In this document: positions 1 through 7,984 of the stretch, piece after piece
Position numbering within the stretch: the first letter of the stretch is position 1
Layout of the letters: every line of letters begins with the position of its first letter
Source: Nannocystis bainbridge
Lineage (GTDB): Bacteria > Myxococcota_A > Polyangia > Nannocystales > Nannocystaceae
Direction: 5' to 3'
Length of the DNA stretch: 64,000 nucleotides
NCBI RefSeq assembly: GCF_028368995.1
Contig: NZ_JAQNDL010000001.1
Location: 2,878,001-2,942,000 of the forward strand
Translations under genes and position numbers: made by a program
The notes under the pieces: model-generated
What the model saw: the letters and a program-made list of their open reading frames with translations, nothing else
Databases searched by the model: none
Told to the model about the DNA's origin: nothing

Positions 1-590
1 AGCGGCGGCAACAGCCGCTCGCCCGCCGCGGCCAGCGCCGCCGGGTCCGCCGGGTCCGTGATGCCGGTGGTTTCATGAAAGTGCTGAAGCACCTCGGCGA
101 GCCGCGCCTCGTCCATCGCCGCGCCGGCGCGCGCGCGGTGCTGCGGCACCTGGCGCAGCGCGAAGAACACCAGGATCTGCTCGTCGGTGAAACCGGCCCG
201 CCGCAGCGCCTGCACCTGCGCGGGCATCGACGGCTCGATGCTCGCGGCCGGCACCCCGTCACGCGCCGCCAGGAATCGCACGACTCCGGACTCGCCGAAT
301 CCCCCCGCCGCTGCCGTCATCGAGGCCAGCACCGGCGGGTCGCCGCCCTCGTTGAACGCCCGCGTCGGCCCGAACTCGGCCCACAGGTGCCCGATCTGCG
401 CGACCTGCCGATCGTCCTGGCTATAAATGTGCGCCGCGCCGAAGAACAGCAATCCGCCCCGGCCCCGGGTGAATCGCAGCACGTAGGGCGCCTCGTGCTC
501 GACCTCCGCGTACTGCGAGTGCGAGAGGATCTGCCCGCGCCGGCAAGCGGCGAGGCCGGCGAGGAGCAGCAGGGCGCGACGGGAGAGCAT
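1..590 (-). CDS. TraB/GumN-like (Tiki superfamily) lipoprotein, 3' end outside window
   Basis: The minus strand is open from an ATG at 588-590 to the window edge, giving 196 residues without a stop. The start is a short hydrophobic segment (MLSRRALLLLAGLAAC) that reads as a lipoprotein signal with Cys16. Residues 45-53 read GLLFFGAAH and a conserved-looking NEGG follows at about 81; a GxxH motif followed by a glutamate is the hallmark of the TraB/GumN/Tiki metalloprotease-like superfamily. The C-terminus, where the second GxxH would be, is missing, so the family call is tentative. No partner can be judged because the window ends; 184 bp without a gene separate it from the coiled-coil operon. 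Confidence 0.55.
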   Translation of the reverse strand, partial: MLSRRALLLLAGLAACRRGQILSHSQYAEVEHEAPYVLRFTRGRGGLLFFGAAHIYSQDDRQVAQIGHLWAEFGPTRAFNEGGDPPVLASMTAAAGGFGESGVVRFLAARDGVPAASIEPSMPAQVQALRRAGFTDEQILVFFALRQVPQHRARAGAAMDEARLAEVLQHFHETTGITDPADPAALAAAGERLLPP

Positions 591-774
591 GCGCGATCCT
601 AGCAATCGCCGTGCCGAGGAATTGCCAGGACCTCCGACGCGCGGCGCTCGTCGTCCCTGACGAAATGCCCGCGGCCGCCCGCGGGCCATGCCCTCTCGAC
701 AATCGCCGCTCCCATCCCCGACGATCGAAGCGTCGGTCGGCGACGGCGCCGCGAGGACGCCGTCGCCGAGCCGC

Positions 775-1845
775 CTATTTGAACTTCTGCGACGTCTTCG
801 CCTGCTCGAGCGCGATCTCCTTGACCGCCGCGAACGACGTCGAGTTGGAGGCGCCGTCGATCGCCTTGATCGCCAGGTCTTGCGCCTGCTTGAGCGCGGT
901 CGCCAGCTGCTTCGAGAGCTCGAGGATCTGCTCGTCCTGCTTCTTGCTGGCCGCCTCGAGCTCGCCGATCTTCAGCTCCTGGACCTTCTTGCGGCCCTCG
1001 AAGTCCTTCTGGGCCAGGTCCGAGGCGATCTTCGACTGCCGGCGCGCGATCGCCATGCCCTCGGCCTCGGCCTTGTTGGTGGCCGCCTCGAGCTCCTTCG
1101 GATAGGCCACCGCCTTCGCCTTGAGCTCCGCGTACTCCTGCTCGCGGATCGCGATCGCCTGCTCGCGCTCGTTCCACTGGTTCGTCTTGACCTCCTGCAG
1201 CCCGTCGAGCTCGGCCTGCAGGCGCTTCTTCTCCTGCGTCAGCGCGTCGGCGTCGGCCGTGCGCCCGCGCGTCGTCGCGTAGCCGTACTCCTCGGCCTCG
1301 CGCGTGCGCGCCAGCTTGCCGGCCGCGTCGGCCTCGGCGACCGAGCGCGTGCGCTCGTCCTGCTGCTTGCGCCAGCCGGTCTTGCGCGCCTCGAGCTCCT
1401 CCTCGACCTTGCGCTTGCGGGCCGCGAACGCCTCGTCCGCGCTGCGCTGGGTGTCGAGGTAGCGGCGGACCAGCTCGCGCGTGGTGTCGTCGCCGACCTC
1501 GATCGCGTGCAGCGCCTTGAGGTGCTCGGTGTAGCCGGTGATGTCCGCGCGCAGCCCCTCGAGGCGGCCCGACTCGCGGAGGAGGTGTTGCTGCAGCGTC
1601 GACGAGGCGTCGCCGAAGCGGGTGCGGATGCTGTCGAGGTCGCGGGTCAGGTCGTCGAAATTCACGGCGGTGCTCTCCTGGGCGGCGGCGGGGGCGGACG
1701 GTGCGGACGGGGCGGCCTCGGGGGCCGGAGCGCGGCCCGGCTTGCCGGCCGCGCTGCGCTCCTTCAGCTCCTTCAGCTCCTGGGCCAGCTCGCCATAGCC
1801 CTCGAGGATCTCCTGCTTCGTGCTCTTGCTGGTGAACGTCTTCAT
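775..1845 (-). CDS. Coiled-coil protein, paralogue of the upstream gene
   Basis: 356 aa. After about 60 residues, including an Ala/Pro-rich stretch near 40-58, the rest is charged heptad-like helix rich in Glu, Lys, Gln and Ala. There is no signal peptide or membrane segment, so it is probably cytoplasmic. The last 80 residues (ELKIGELEAASKKQDEQI, then LATALKQAQDLAIKAIDG) match the same region of the gene just upstream, so the two are tandem duplicates. It begins 10 nt after that gene's stop and is surely co-transcribed. A filament or scaffold role is possible but not shown by the sequence; no known domain was recognised. Confidence 0.8.
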   Translation of the reverse strand: MKTFTSKSTKQEILEGYGELAQELKELKERSAAGKPGRAPAPEAAPSAPSAPAAAQESTAVNFDDLTRDLDSIRTRFGDASSTLQQHLLRESGRLEGLRADITGYTEHLKALHAIEVGDDTTRELVRRYLDTQRSADEAFAARKRKVEEELEARKTGWRKQQDERTRSVAEADAAGKLARTREAEEYGYATTRGRTADADALTQEKKRLQAELDGLQEVKTNQWNEREQAIAIREQEYAELKAKAVAYPKELEAATNKAEAEGMAIARRQSKIASDLAQKDFEGRKKVQELKIGELEAASKKQDEQILELSKQLATALKQAQDLAIKAIDGASNSTSFAAVKEIALEQAKTSQKFK

Positions 1846-1855
1846 GGCGCGCGCC

Positions 1856-2842
1856 TCACTTCCTGGCCGAGGTGCCCTCGATGGCCTTCTGCGCCAGGCC
1901 CTGGGTCTGAGCCAGCGCGGCCGTCAGCTGCGCGTTGAGTTCGGCGAGCTGGGTCCGCCCCTTGTCGATGCGGTCCTCGAGCGCCTTGATCTTCAGCTCG
2001 CCCACCTCGATGTTGGCCGCGCTCTCGCGCGACGACAGCTCGGCGTCGACCTTGGCGTCGGCGCTGATCCTGACGATCACCTTCTCGCGCACCGACTTGC
2101 CGGCGTCCTCGATCTCCTTGAGGTAGCCGGCCGTCTTGCCGCGCAGCGCCTCGATCTCGGCCGTCGCGGCCGCCAGCAGCTTCTCGCGCGCCTCCCAGTT
2201 CTTGTCGCGCTGCGCCTGCGACTCTGCCAGTTGCCGCTCGAGCAGGCGCCGCTGCTCCGCGAACTGATCGGCCACCAACCGGCGCTGGCGCTCGATCTCG
2301 TAGGCGTACTTCTCCTCGTCCGCCGTGCGCTCCTTGGCCCGGGCCGCGTCCGTCTCGGCCTGCGCCGTCGTCTTCTCCGCGTCCTCCTTGGCCCACGCTT
2401 CGAGCTGCCGGACGATCTTCTCGTCGAGCTCGCGGACCTCGGCGGCGAACTTGTCCTCCAGCGTCTGCAGCCGCTTGGCGTCGTCCTGATGCAGGATCTC
2501 GAGCGCCTCGGCCGCGATCCGCACGTGCTTCAGGTCCTCGACCCGCGCCGCCTCGGCCGCGATCGCCTTGCGCAGCTCGTCGAGCTTGGTCGCCTCCGAC
2601 GCCAAGCGATCGGCCAGCGCCTCGACCGCGGCGCCGAAGCTGACCTGCAGCTCCGCGAGCCCCTTGATGATGGTCTCGCTGGTGTACTGCGCGGCGCGCT
2701 CGACCGCCTCGCGCAGCTTGGCCCGCTCGGCCGCCTCGGCCTTGGTGGCCGGCTGTGCGGCCTGCTGCGCGTGTTTCTGCAGCAGCGGCGAGAAGCTCTT
2801 CAATACTTCGTCTCGGGACTTCGGGGCGATCACACTCGACAC
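1856..2842 (-). CDS. Coiled-coil protein, first gene of a tandem paralogue pair
   Basis: 328 aa, almost entirely charged helix with long Glu/Lys/Arg/Gln-rich heptads and no signal or membrane segment. It starts at GTG 2842, supported by an AGGAG seven bases upstream. The C-terminus (EVGELKIKALEDRI and LAQTQGLAQKAIEG) aligns with that of the downstream gene, while the N-terminal 90 residues differ; the pair therefore shares a conserved tail and has divergent heads. No paralogue outside the pair is visible in this window. Function unknown; structural or stress-filament proteins are one guess. Confidence 0.8.
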   Translation of the reverse strand: MSSVIAPKSRDEVLKSFSPLLQKHAQQAAQPATKAEAAERAKLREAVERAAQYTSETIIKGLAELQVSFGAAVEALADRLASEATKLDELRKAIAAEAARVEDLKHVRIAAEALEILHQDDAKRLQTLEDKFAAEVRELDEKIVRQLEAWAKEDAEKTTAQAETDAARAKERTADEEKYAYEIERQRRLVADQFAEQRRLLERQLAESQAQRDKNWEAREKLLAAATAEIEALRGKTAGYLKEIEDAGKSVREKVIVRISADAKVDAELSSRESAANIEVGELKIKALEDRIDKGRTQLAELNAQLTAALAQTQGLAQKAIEGTSARK

Positions 2843-3097
2843 TTTCGACTCCTAGGCTGCGCACCCAGCAGGGCGGCGATGCGAGAACCTACCAGAGCCG
2901 CATCGCCTGGCGGAGATCACGCGGGGCGCAGAGTCGTGAACCGTCGCGTCGCCGATGCATCGTGCGCGCCGTCGCTCCACGCTCGCGCGGTTCTGCGCCA
3001 GTACAGCGTTATCCCGGGACGGCGCCGCCTCTGAACCTCCGAGCTTCTCGCCCCGGCCGGGTCCGGGCTACGCTGGGCATCCTTCGGCGCGCTCATC

Positions 3098-3145
3098 ATC
3101 TGTCCCTCAAAACATGTCCTCATGAACATGTCCTCCGAGACAATT
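3098..3145. repeat. 14-bp-phased ACATGTCC array 1
   Basis: Three consecutive 14-bp units start at 3098, 3112 and 3126 (ATCTGTCCCTCAAA, ACATGTCCTCATGA, ACATGTCCTCCGAG) followed by a decayed fourth. The array straddles the start of the next gene and supplies its ATG and first codons. It belongs to the family described in the findings. Confidence 0.85.
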
Positions 3146-4015
3146 CACCTCCATCACGCGCGAGACCTCGAGCTGTCGGCCGCCAGCGGCCTGGTGCGCC
3201 GTGATGGTTGGTCGTTCGTGGTCGCCGACGACGAGCTCGAGCTGCACGCCTACCCGGACGACGGCCCCGCGCGCCGCTACCCGCTGCGTCCTGGCGCCCT
3301 GCCGACCGAGCCGGAGGCGCGCAAGCGGGCCAAGCCCGACTTCGAGGCCCTGTGCCCGTGGGACGGCGGCGCCCTGCTCGCGCTCGGCTCCGGCTCGCGG
3401 CCGAACCGTCACGCCGGCGTCCTCGTCCATGTCGCGAAGGACATGTCCTCTGCGACATGCCACGAATTCTCGCTCGCCCCGCTGCACGCCGCGCTCGCCG
3501 GCCTCGTGCCCGAGCTCAACCTCGAGGGCGCCGCGCTGTGGGGCGACCACCTGGTGCTGCTGCAGCGCGGCAACGGGGCCGGCAACCGCAGCGCCCTGAT
3601 CCGCCTCGACCGCGACGGCGTGGCCGCGGCCGTGGCCGCGCGCGCCGCGTGGCAGGCCGACCTGATCCGCGACCTCGCCTTCCTCGACCTCGGCGACCGC
3701 GAAGGCGTGCCCTACAGCGTCACCGACGCCGCCGCCTTGCCCGACGGCGGGCTCTTGCTCACCGCCGCCGCCGAGGACACGCGCGACACCTACGCCGACG
3801 GCGCTTGCCTCGGCTCGGCGCTGATCCGCCTCGACGCGCCGCACACCGTCCGCTGGCGGCGCGCGCTGCCGGGCCGGCTCAAGTTCGAGGGCGTATGGGC
3901 CGAGCCGGACGGCGACCTCGTCCGCGTCCACCTCGTCGCCGATGCCGATGACCGATCCGTGCGCGCCCCGCTCTGCGTCACCGTCCTCGATCCGCGCACC
4001 GGCCTCGCGCGCTGA
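3122..4015 (+). CDS. DUF6929-type predicted beta-propeller protein
   Basis: 297 aa without a signal peptide. The central segment LNLEGAALWGDHLVLLQRGN and the spaced Asp/Gly-rich strands (LIRLDRDGV, LDLGDREGVPYSVTDAAALP) fit the DUF6929 family, thought to fold as a beta-propeller; its biochemical role is unknown. The ATG at 3122 and the alternative ATG at 3128 both lie inside a 14-bp repeat array, so the first 6-8 residues (MNMSSETI) are repeat-derived. A second array sits in frame at 3427-3468 and encodes HVAKDMSSATCHE. The last 15 codons and the stop are part of an 86-bp tandem duplication. The gene stands alone, with a mobA-like gene 250 bp downstream. Confidence 0.75.
   Translation: MNMSSETIHLHHARDLELSAASGLVRRDGWSFVVADDELELHAYPDDGPARRYPLRPGALPTEPEARKRAKPDFEALCPWDGGALLALGSGSRPNRHAGVLVHVAKDMSSATCHEFSLAPLHAALAGLVPELNLEGAALWGDHLVLLQRGNGAGNRSALIRLDRDGVAAAVAARAAWQADLIRDLAFLDLGDREGVPYSVTDAAALPDGGLLLTAAAEDTRDTYADGACLGSALIRLDAPHTVRWRRALPGRLKFEGVWAEPDGDLVRVHLVADADDRSVRAPLCVTVLDPRTGLAR
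3427..3468. repeat. 14-bp array inside a coding sequence (exactly 42 bp)
   Basis: Three units (CCATGTCGCGAAGG, ACATGTCCTCTGCG, ACATGCCACGAATT) lie in frame in the DUF6929-like gene. Three units of 14 bp equal 14 codons, so the reading frame is kept. Confidence 0.8.
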
Positions 4016-4139
4016 GCGAGCGACGTCTCGCGCACGGCCGCGACCGGCGTGAGCCGCTCTGCGTCGCCGTCCTCGATCCGCGCACCGGCCTCGCGCGCTG
4101 AGCGAGCGACGTCTCGCGCACGGCCGCGACCGGCGTGAG
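3968..4139. repeat. 86-bp tandem duplication over the 3' end of the DUF6929-like gene
   Basis: Copy 1 (3968-4053) contains the last 15 codons, the TGA at 4013-4015 and 38 bp of 3' flank. Copy 2 (4054-4139) repeats it with a single A/G difference. Because copy 2 lies after the stop it is non-coding, and the near identity points to a recent event. The remaining sequence up to 4264 shows no gene. Confidence 0.9.
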
Positions 4140-4264
4140 CCTCTCTCTCGCGCCGGCCGCCTGTGATTCTTCGTTCGCCTGCGGCGCCGCCGCGGCAGCG
4201 ACCCGCGTCGCTCGCCGCTCTCTTGCCAAGCCATGCTGCCCCTGTCAGGCTCGCCCCGGCCGCC

Positions 4265-4942
4265 ATGTCCGACGCCCTCCTCTCCTCTTGCGGCGCCGTC
4301 GTCCTCGCGGGCGGACGCTCCTCGCGCATGGGCGCGCCCAAGGCCCTGTTGCCGTGGCGCGGGCAGCCGCTGCTGGGCCACGTCGTCGAGGTCCTGCGCG
4401 AGGTGTGCGACCGACCGATCGTCGTCGTCGCCCAGAACGGTCAGCCGCTGCCGCCGCTCCCGTCCGACGTCGTGCTCGCCTACGACCCGCCCGAGTTCGA
4501 CCACGGCGGCCCGCTCGTCGGGCTGTTCGCCGGCCTCGGCGTGCTGCTCGCCCACCGCGTCGAGTTCGCCTACCTCGGCGCGTGCGACAGCCCGTTTCTC
4601 AGCGCCGATTACGTGCGCCTGCTGGTGCGCCGGCTCGTCGACGAACCTGGCCTCGGGGGCATCTTGCCGTTCGACGCCCCCGCCTCGGGCGACCCCGCCG
4701 ACCGTCACTTCCCGCACCCGCTCGCCAGCGCCGTGCGCGTCGCCGCCGCTCACGCCGCCGCCGCCGAGGTGTTGGCCAAGCACGGCAGCCGCCCGCTCTT
4801 CATGTTCGACCGCCTCGGCGCTCGCTGGCTCGACGCCGCCGAGCTGCCCGACCGCCGCGTCCTCCGCACCTGCAACACCCCGCAGGAGTACGACGAGGCG
4901 CTCGCGCTCGACCGTCAGGACCGCGGCAGCGACGGACCATGA
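4265..4942 (+). CDS. MobA/MocA-type molybdenum cofactor nucleotidyltransferase
   Basis: 225 aa. The N-terminal nucleotide-binding loop LAGGRSSRMG (residues 14-23) with Lys26 is the signature of the MobA-like NTP transferase fold, which joins GMP or CMP to molybdopterin in the cytoplasm. GACDSPF near residue 107 supplies the metal-binding Asp. The length fits MobA/MocA. The ATG at 4265 was preferred over the longer open frame because the nucleotide-binding core begins 13 residues later. Whether it is MobA (GTP) or MocA (CTP) cannot be told from sequence alone, and no other molybdenum cofactor gene is in the window. Confidence 0.85.
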   Translation: MSDALLSSCGAVVLAGGRSSRMGAPKALLPWRGQPLLGHVVEVLREVCDRPIVVVAQNGQPLPPLPSDVVLAYDPPEFDHGGPLVGLFAGLGVLLAHRVEFAYLGACDSPFLSADYVRLLVRRLVDEPGLGGILPFDAPASGDPADRHFPHPLASAVRVAAAHAAAAEVLAKHGSRPLFMFDRLGARWLDAAELPDRRVLRTCNTPQEYDEALALDRQDRGSDGP

Positions 4943-5133
4943 TCGGCGCCGGTCGGCGCCTTCGGCCGACCGACACGGCCGCGACCGATCGGTGCCATCG
5001 GCCCGCGAACACGGTCGCGAGGTCTTCGGCCTCCTGTCCCTTGCGCCAGGTCCTCCTCGCATTCGCGCGCGGGTGAGTCACGCCACGCCTCTGCGCCCGC
5101 CGCTCGCGCCGTTCGCGTGGTAACGTCGCGCCG

Positions 5134-5766
5134 GTGAACGACCCCGTGTCCGTGCCCGCGCCCGCGCCCGTCGCCTCGCGCAACCCGCTCCGGCGCATCT
5201 ATCAATGGGTGCTGAGCTGGGCCGACACCCCGTACGCCGTCCCGGCGCTGGTGGCGATCGCGTTCGTCGAGTCGAGCGTGTTCCCGATCCCGCCCGACGT
5301 GCTGCTGATCGCGCTGGCGCTGTCGGTGCCGACGCGGGCGTTCCGGTTCGCGCTGTGGTGCACCCTCGGCTCGGTGCTCGGCGGCCTGTTCGGCTACCTG
5401 ATCGGCTACGCGCTGTGGTCGACCTTCGAGCCGTACATCGTCGGCCCGGTGTTCTCGCGCGAGAGCTTCGAGCTCGTCACCGGCTCGTACCAGGAGCACG
5501 GCGAGCTCGCCGTCTTCATCGCCGCCTTCACGCCGATCCCCTACAAGGTCTTCACCGTGGCCGCCGGCGTCGCCCAGCTCAACATCGTCGGCTTCGCCCT
5601 CGCCAGCATCCTCGGCCGCGGCGGCCGCTTCTTCCTCGTCGCCGCCGTCATCAAGCTGGCCGGCCCGCGCGCCAAGCAGCTGATCGACAAGTACTTCGAC
5701 GTCGTCACCATCGTCACCGGCCTCCTGCTGGTCCTCGGCGTCGTGCTCTACCAGCTGCTGCGCTAG
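5134..5766 (+). CDS. DedA/VTT-domain inner-membrane protein (YqaA-like)
   Basis: 210 aa starting at GTG 5134. Hydrophobic segments run from about residue 35 to the C-terminus. ESSVFPIPPDVLLIALAL near 50 and the AAFTPIPYKVFTVAAG loop near 130 are the paired re-entrant motifs of the VTT (DedA/SNARE-associated) superfamily; GRGGRFF follows. Family members act in membrane lipid transport or homeostasis, several as polyprenyl-phosphate or phospholipid flippases. A solitary gene: 190 bp without a gene precede it and a 14-bp repeat array follows 28 bp after its stop. Confidence 0.88.
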   Translation: MNDPVSVPAPAPVASRNPLRRIYQWVLSWADTPYAVPALVAIAFVESSVFPIPPDVLLIALALSVPTRAFRFALWCTLGSVLGGLFGYLIGYALWSTFEPYIVGPVFSRESFELVTGSYQEHGELAVFIAAFTPIPYKVFTVAAGVAQLNIVGFALASILGRGGRFFLVAAVIKLAGPRAKQLIDKYFDVVTIVTGLLLVLGVVLYQLLR

Positions 5767-5793
5767 CGCCTCGGCCGTCGGCTGCGCGAACGG

Positions 5794-5849
5794 ACATGTC
5801 CGTTCGCGCATGCCCTCGAGGACATGTTCGATCGGACATGCCCCTGAGG
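5794..5849. repeat. 14-bp-phased array, four units
   Basis: Four contiguous 14-bp units begin at 5794, 5808, 5822 and 5836: ACATGTCCGTTCGC, GCATGCCCTCGAGG, ACATGTTCGATCGG, ACATGCCCCTGAGG. The array lies between the DedA-like gene and the next gene on the same strand. Confidence 0.9.
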
Positions 5850-5920
5850 CCAGTGTCATTGGTTCGGGGCGGGCCCGATCTTGACGCTCGCCGCGCCACC
5901 GGGCACCTCTCGAGGTGAGC

Positions 5921-7089
5921 ATGACGGACCCCGCCTTCGTGAGCTGCCCGGGCCTGACCGACGACGAGCTGCGCGAGGTGTTGCGCGAGCTGAAGGCCGC
6001 GCGCAGGGAGCGGTCGCGGATCCACCGCGCCCTGGCGGTGTTCCGATACCACGCCGACTGGCACCAGGTGATGTGGCACATCGCTCGCCACCGCCTGACC
6101 CGCGTCGAGGATCACGAGCCCTTGCTGTCCGTGCTCGCCGAGACTGCCGCGCTCGATCCGTCCTCGTCCCCCGACCTCGCCCAGATCGCCGCCGACCTGC
6201 TCACCCGCCTGCCCGACGAGCGCGACCACGGCCTGCCCTCCGGCTGGAACCCGCACTTCGACGACCTCGTGTTCGCGCTGTTCCGCCACGATCGCGCCCC
6301 CTTCCTGGCCGTGCGCCCGGGCCTGCCACCGCGCCTGCGCTGCGCCCTCGACTTCGTGCGCGGCCGCCTCGGTGAGCGGCTCGACGAGGACGAGCGCGCC
6401 GACGTCCTGGCGATGCTGCTCGCCCACGCTGGCAGCGTCGGCCTCACCGGCCCCCATGCCCTGCAGCTCCTCGACGACGACGGCGAGTGGCAGGAGCTCA
6501 TGCTCGCGACGGCCGACGAGGTCCGTTCCGTCGCCCTGCGGTTCGGCAGCGGCGAGGCCTGGGACGACGGGCTCGACGCCGAGGTCCGCAAGAACCGCTG
6601 GACCCGTTTCGACGACGTCTTGCCGGCGCTGGTCCGCCTGCCGCTCGCCGAGTTGCTGGCGCTGCTCCTGCCGCATCGCCTGTCCGCGGGCATCGTGCAC
6701 ACCCTCTTCGCCGATCGGTCCGAAGACGACGAGACCCTGCGCGCCGCCGCCCTGACGCTCCCGGACGATGCCGATGGCGTCCGGCTGCGCCACGGCATCG
6801 CCGAGACGCTGAAGGCCCGGGCGGCATCGCCGGTCGAGCAGTGCGCGGTACAGCTGACGCGCGTCGGCCCCGAGCGGATGCGCCTGATCAAGCTGCTCGC
6901 CACCCGCACCCCGCTCGGCGTGCAGGGGCTCGCGCTGCCCTCGAAAGCCTGCCCGCCGAGGTCTCGCCCGGCATGCCGGCCGACGCGGCGAGGCAGCTCG
7001 CTACCGACGTGCAGGCCCTGGGCGGCGAGCTCGTGCTCTCGAGGTTCCGCATCACCCCCGGCCACGTCGTCCGCGATCTGCTCCCGTGA
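5921..7089 (+). pseudogene. Helical protein with C-terminal ribosomal L7/L12-like domain, broken by a frameshift
   Basis: From ATG 5921 one frame gives about 340 sensible residues, starting TDPAFVSCPGLTDDELREV and rich in Leu/Arg/Asp. Near 6935-6950 this frame turns into Arg/Ser/Pro-rich nonsense, while the frame one base back continues sensibly as ALESLPAEVSPGMPADAARQ and on to VVRDLLP and a stop at 7089. The joined tail, RMRLIKLLATRTPLGVQGL then ALESLPAEV and ALGGELVLSRF, resembles the C-terminal domain of ribosomal protein L7/L12, in which the TGLGLKEAK-type loop leads into LVE..P. The shift falls in that loop. Either the gene is inactivated or one base is missing from the assembly. The N-terminal function is unknown. 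Confidence 0.65.
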
Positions 7090-7204
7090 TGGCAGCCAGC
7101 CAACGGCAGGTCGTGACGGCGCGGCACACCGACCTCGCCCAGATCACGCCTGCGCGGCGAAACTCGAGCCGCGCGGCCCGAACCGGGCTACACAGCGAGC
7201 AGCC

Positions 7205-7870
7205 ATGAACGCAACCTCCCGCACGGCCCTCCTCGTCGGCGCCACCGGCCTCGTCGGTCGCGAGCTCCTCCGCCAGCTGCTCGCCGACCCGCGCTACACG
7301 GCCGTCACCGTCCTGGCCCGCCGCTCGGCCGGTGTGCAGCACGACAAGCTCACCGAGCACCTCGTCAATTTCGATCGCCCCGACGACTGGCGCGCCCTGG
7401 CCACGGGTGACCACCTCTTTAGCGCCCTCGGCACCACGCTCAAGGTCGCCGGCTCGCGCGAGGCCCAGTACAGGGTCGACTACACCTACCAGCACGAGAC
7501 GGCGCGCGCGGCCCGGCAAAACGGCGCCGAGGTCTACGTCCTGGTGTCGAGCACCGGCGCCTCGGCGAAGTCGCCGATCTTCTACTCGCGCATGAAGGGC
7601 GAGCTCGAGCGCGACACCGCGGCGCTCGAGTTCCCGCGCGCCCGCTTCCTCCAGCCCGGCCCGCTCGACGGCGATCGCCAGGAGCAGCGCGCCGGCGAAC
7701 GCTGGACACTGCGGATCCTTCGCCCGCTGGCGCCGATCCTGCCAGCCGCGGCCCGCCCGATCGACGCCGCGATCGTCGCCCGCGCCGGCATCACCGCCGC
7801 CTTCGACCCGACCCCAGGCCCGCTCCGCCTCGGCGCCGCCGACCTGTTCCGCCTCGGCTCCCCGGCATGA
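7205..7870 (+). CDS. NAD(P)-binding oxidoreductase, TIP30/HTATIP2-like SDR
   Basis: 221 aa. The N-terminal Rossmann motif VGATGLVGRELL (residues 11-22) binds NAD(P). Then come a typical ALGTTLKVAGSREAQYRVDY loop near 80 and VLVSSTGASAKSPIFYSRMK near 113-132, with the Ser and YxxxK-like residues of atypical extended short-chain dehydrogenases. This set matches the TIP30/CC3 (HTATIP2) and Fmp52 group; the substrate is unknown. The ATG at 7205 follows the frameshifted L7/L12-domain gene by 115 bp. A longer in-frame opening upstream merely fuses it to the out-of-frame end of that gene and was rejected. Confidence 0.85.
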   Translation: MNATSRTALLVGATGLVGRELLRQLLADPRYTAVTVLARRSAGVQHDKLTEHLVNFDRPDDWRALATGDHLFSALGTTLKVAGSREAQYRVDYTYQHETARAARQNGAEVYVLVSSTGASAKSPIFYSRMKGELERDTAALEFPRARFLQPGPLDGDRQEQRAGERWTLRILRPLAPILPAAARPIDAAIVARAGITAAFDPTPGPLRLGAADLFRLGSPA

Positions 7871-7876
7871 CGCCAA

Positions 7877-7931
7877 CCATGCCCCGAGGACATGTCCTAA
7901 AAAACATGTCCTAATAGACATACTGCTCTCA
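7877..7931. repeat. 14-bp array at a convergent junction
   Basis: A 13-bp unit at 7877 is followed by 14-bp units at 7890, 7904 and 7918 (ACATGTCCTAAAAA, ACATGTCCTAATAG, ACATACTGCTCTCA). It lies between the stops of the oxidoreductase (+) and the amidohydrolase (-). Confidence 0.85.
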
Positions 7932-7984
7932 AGTCATTTTTGACGGTCCGATCGGGCATTCTTTTTTAAAAAAAGACCTGACGC

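Noticed and set aside
3107..5062. Minus-strand open frame of 651 codons across the DUF6929-like and mobA-like genes
   Set aside because: Arg/Gly/Val-rich with no domain. The two plus-strand genes have clear motifs.
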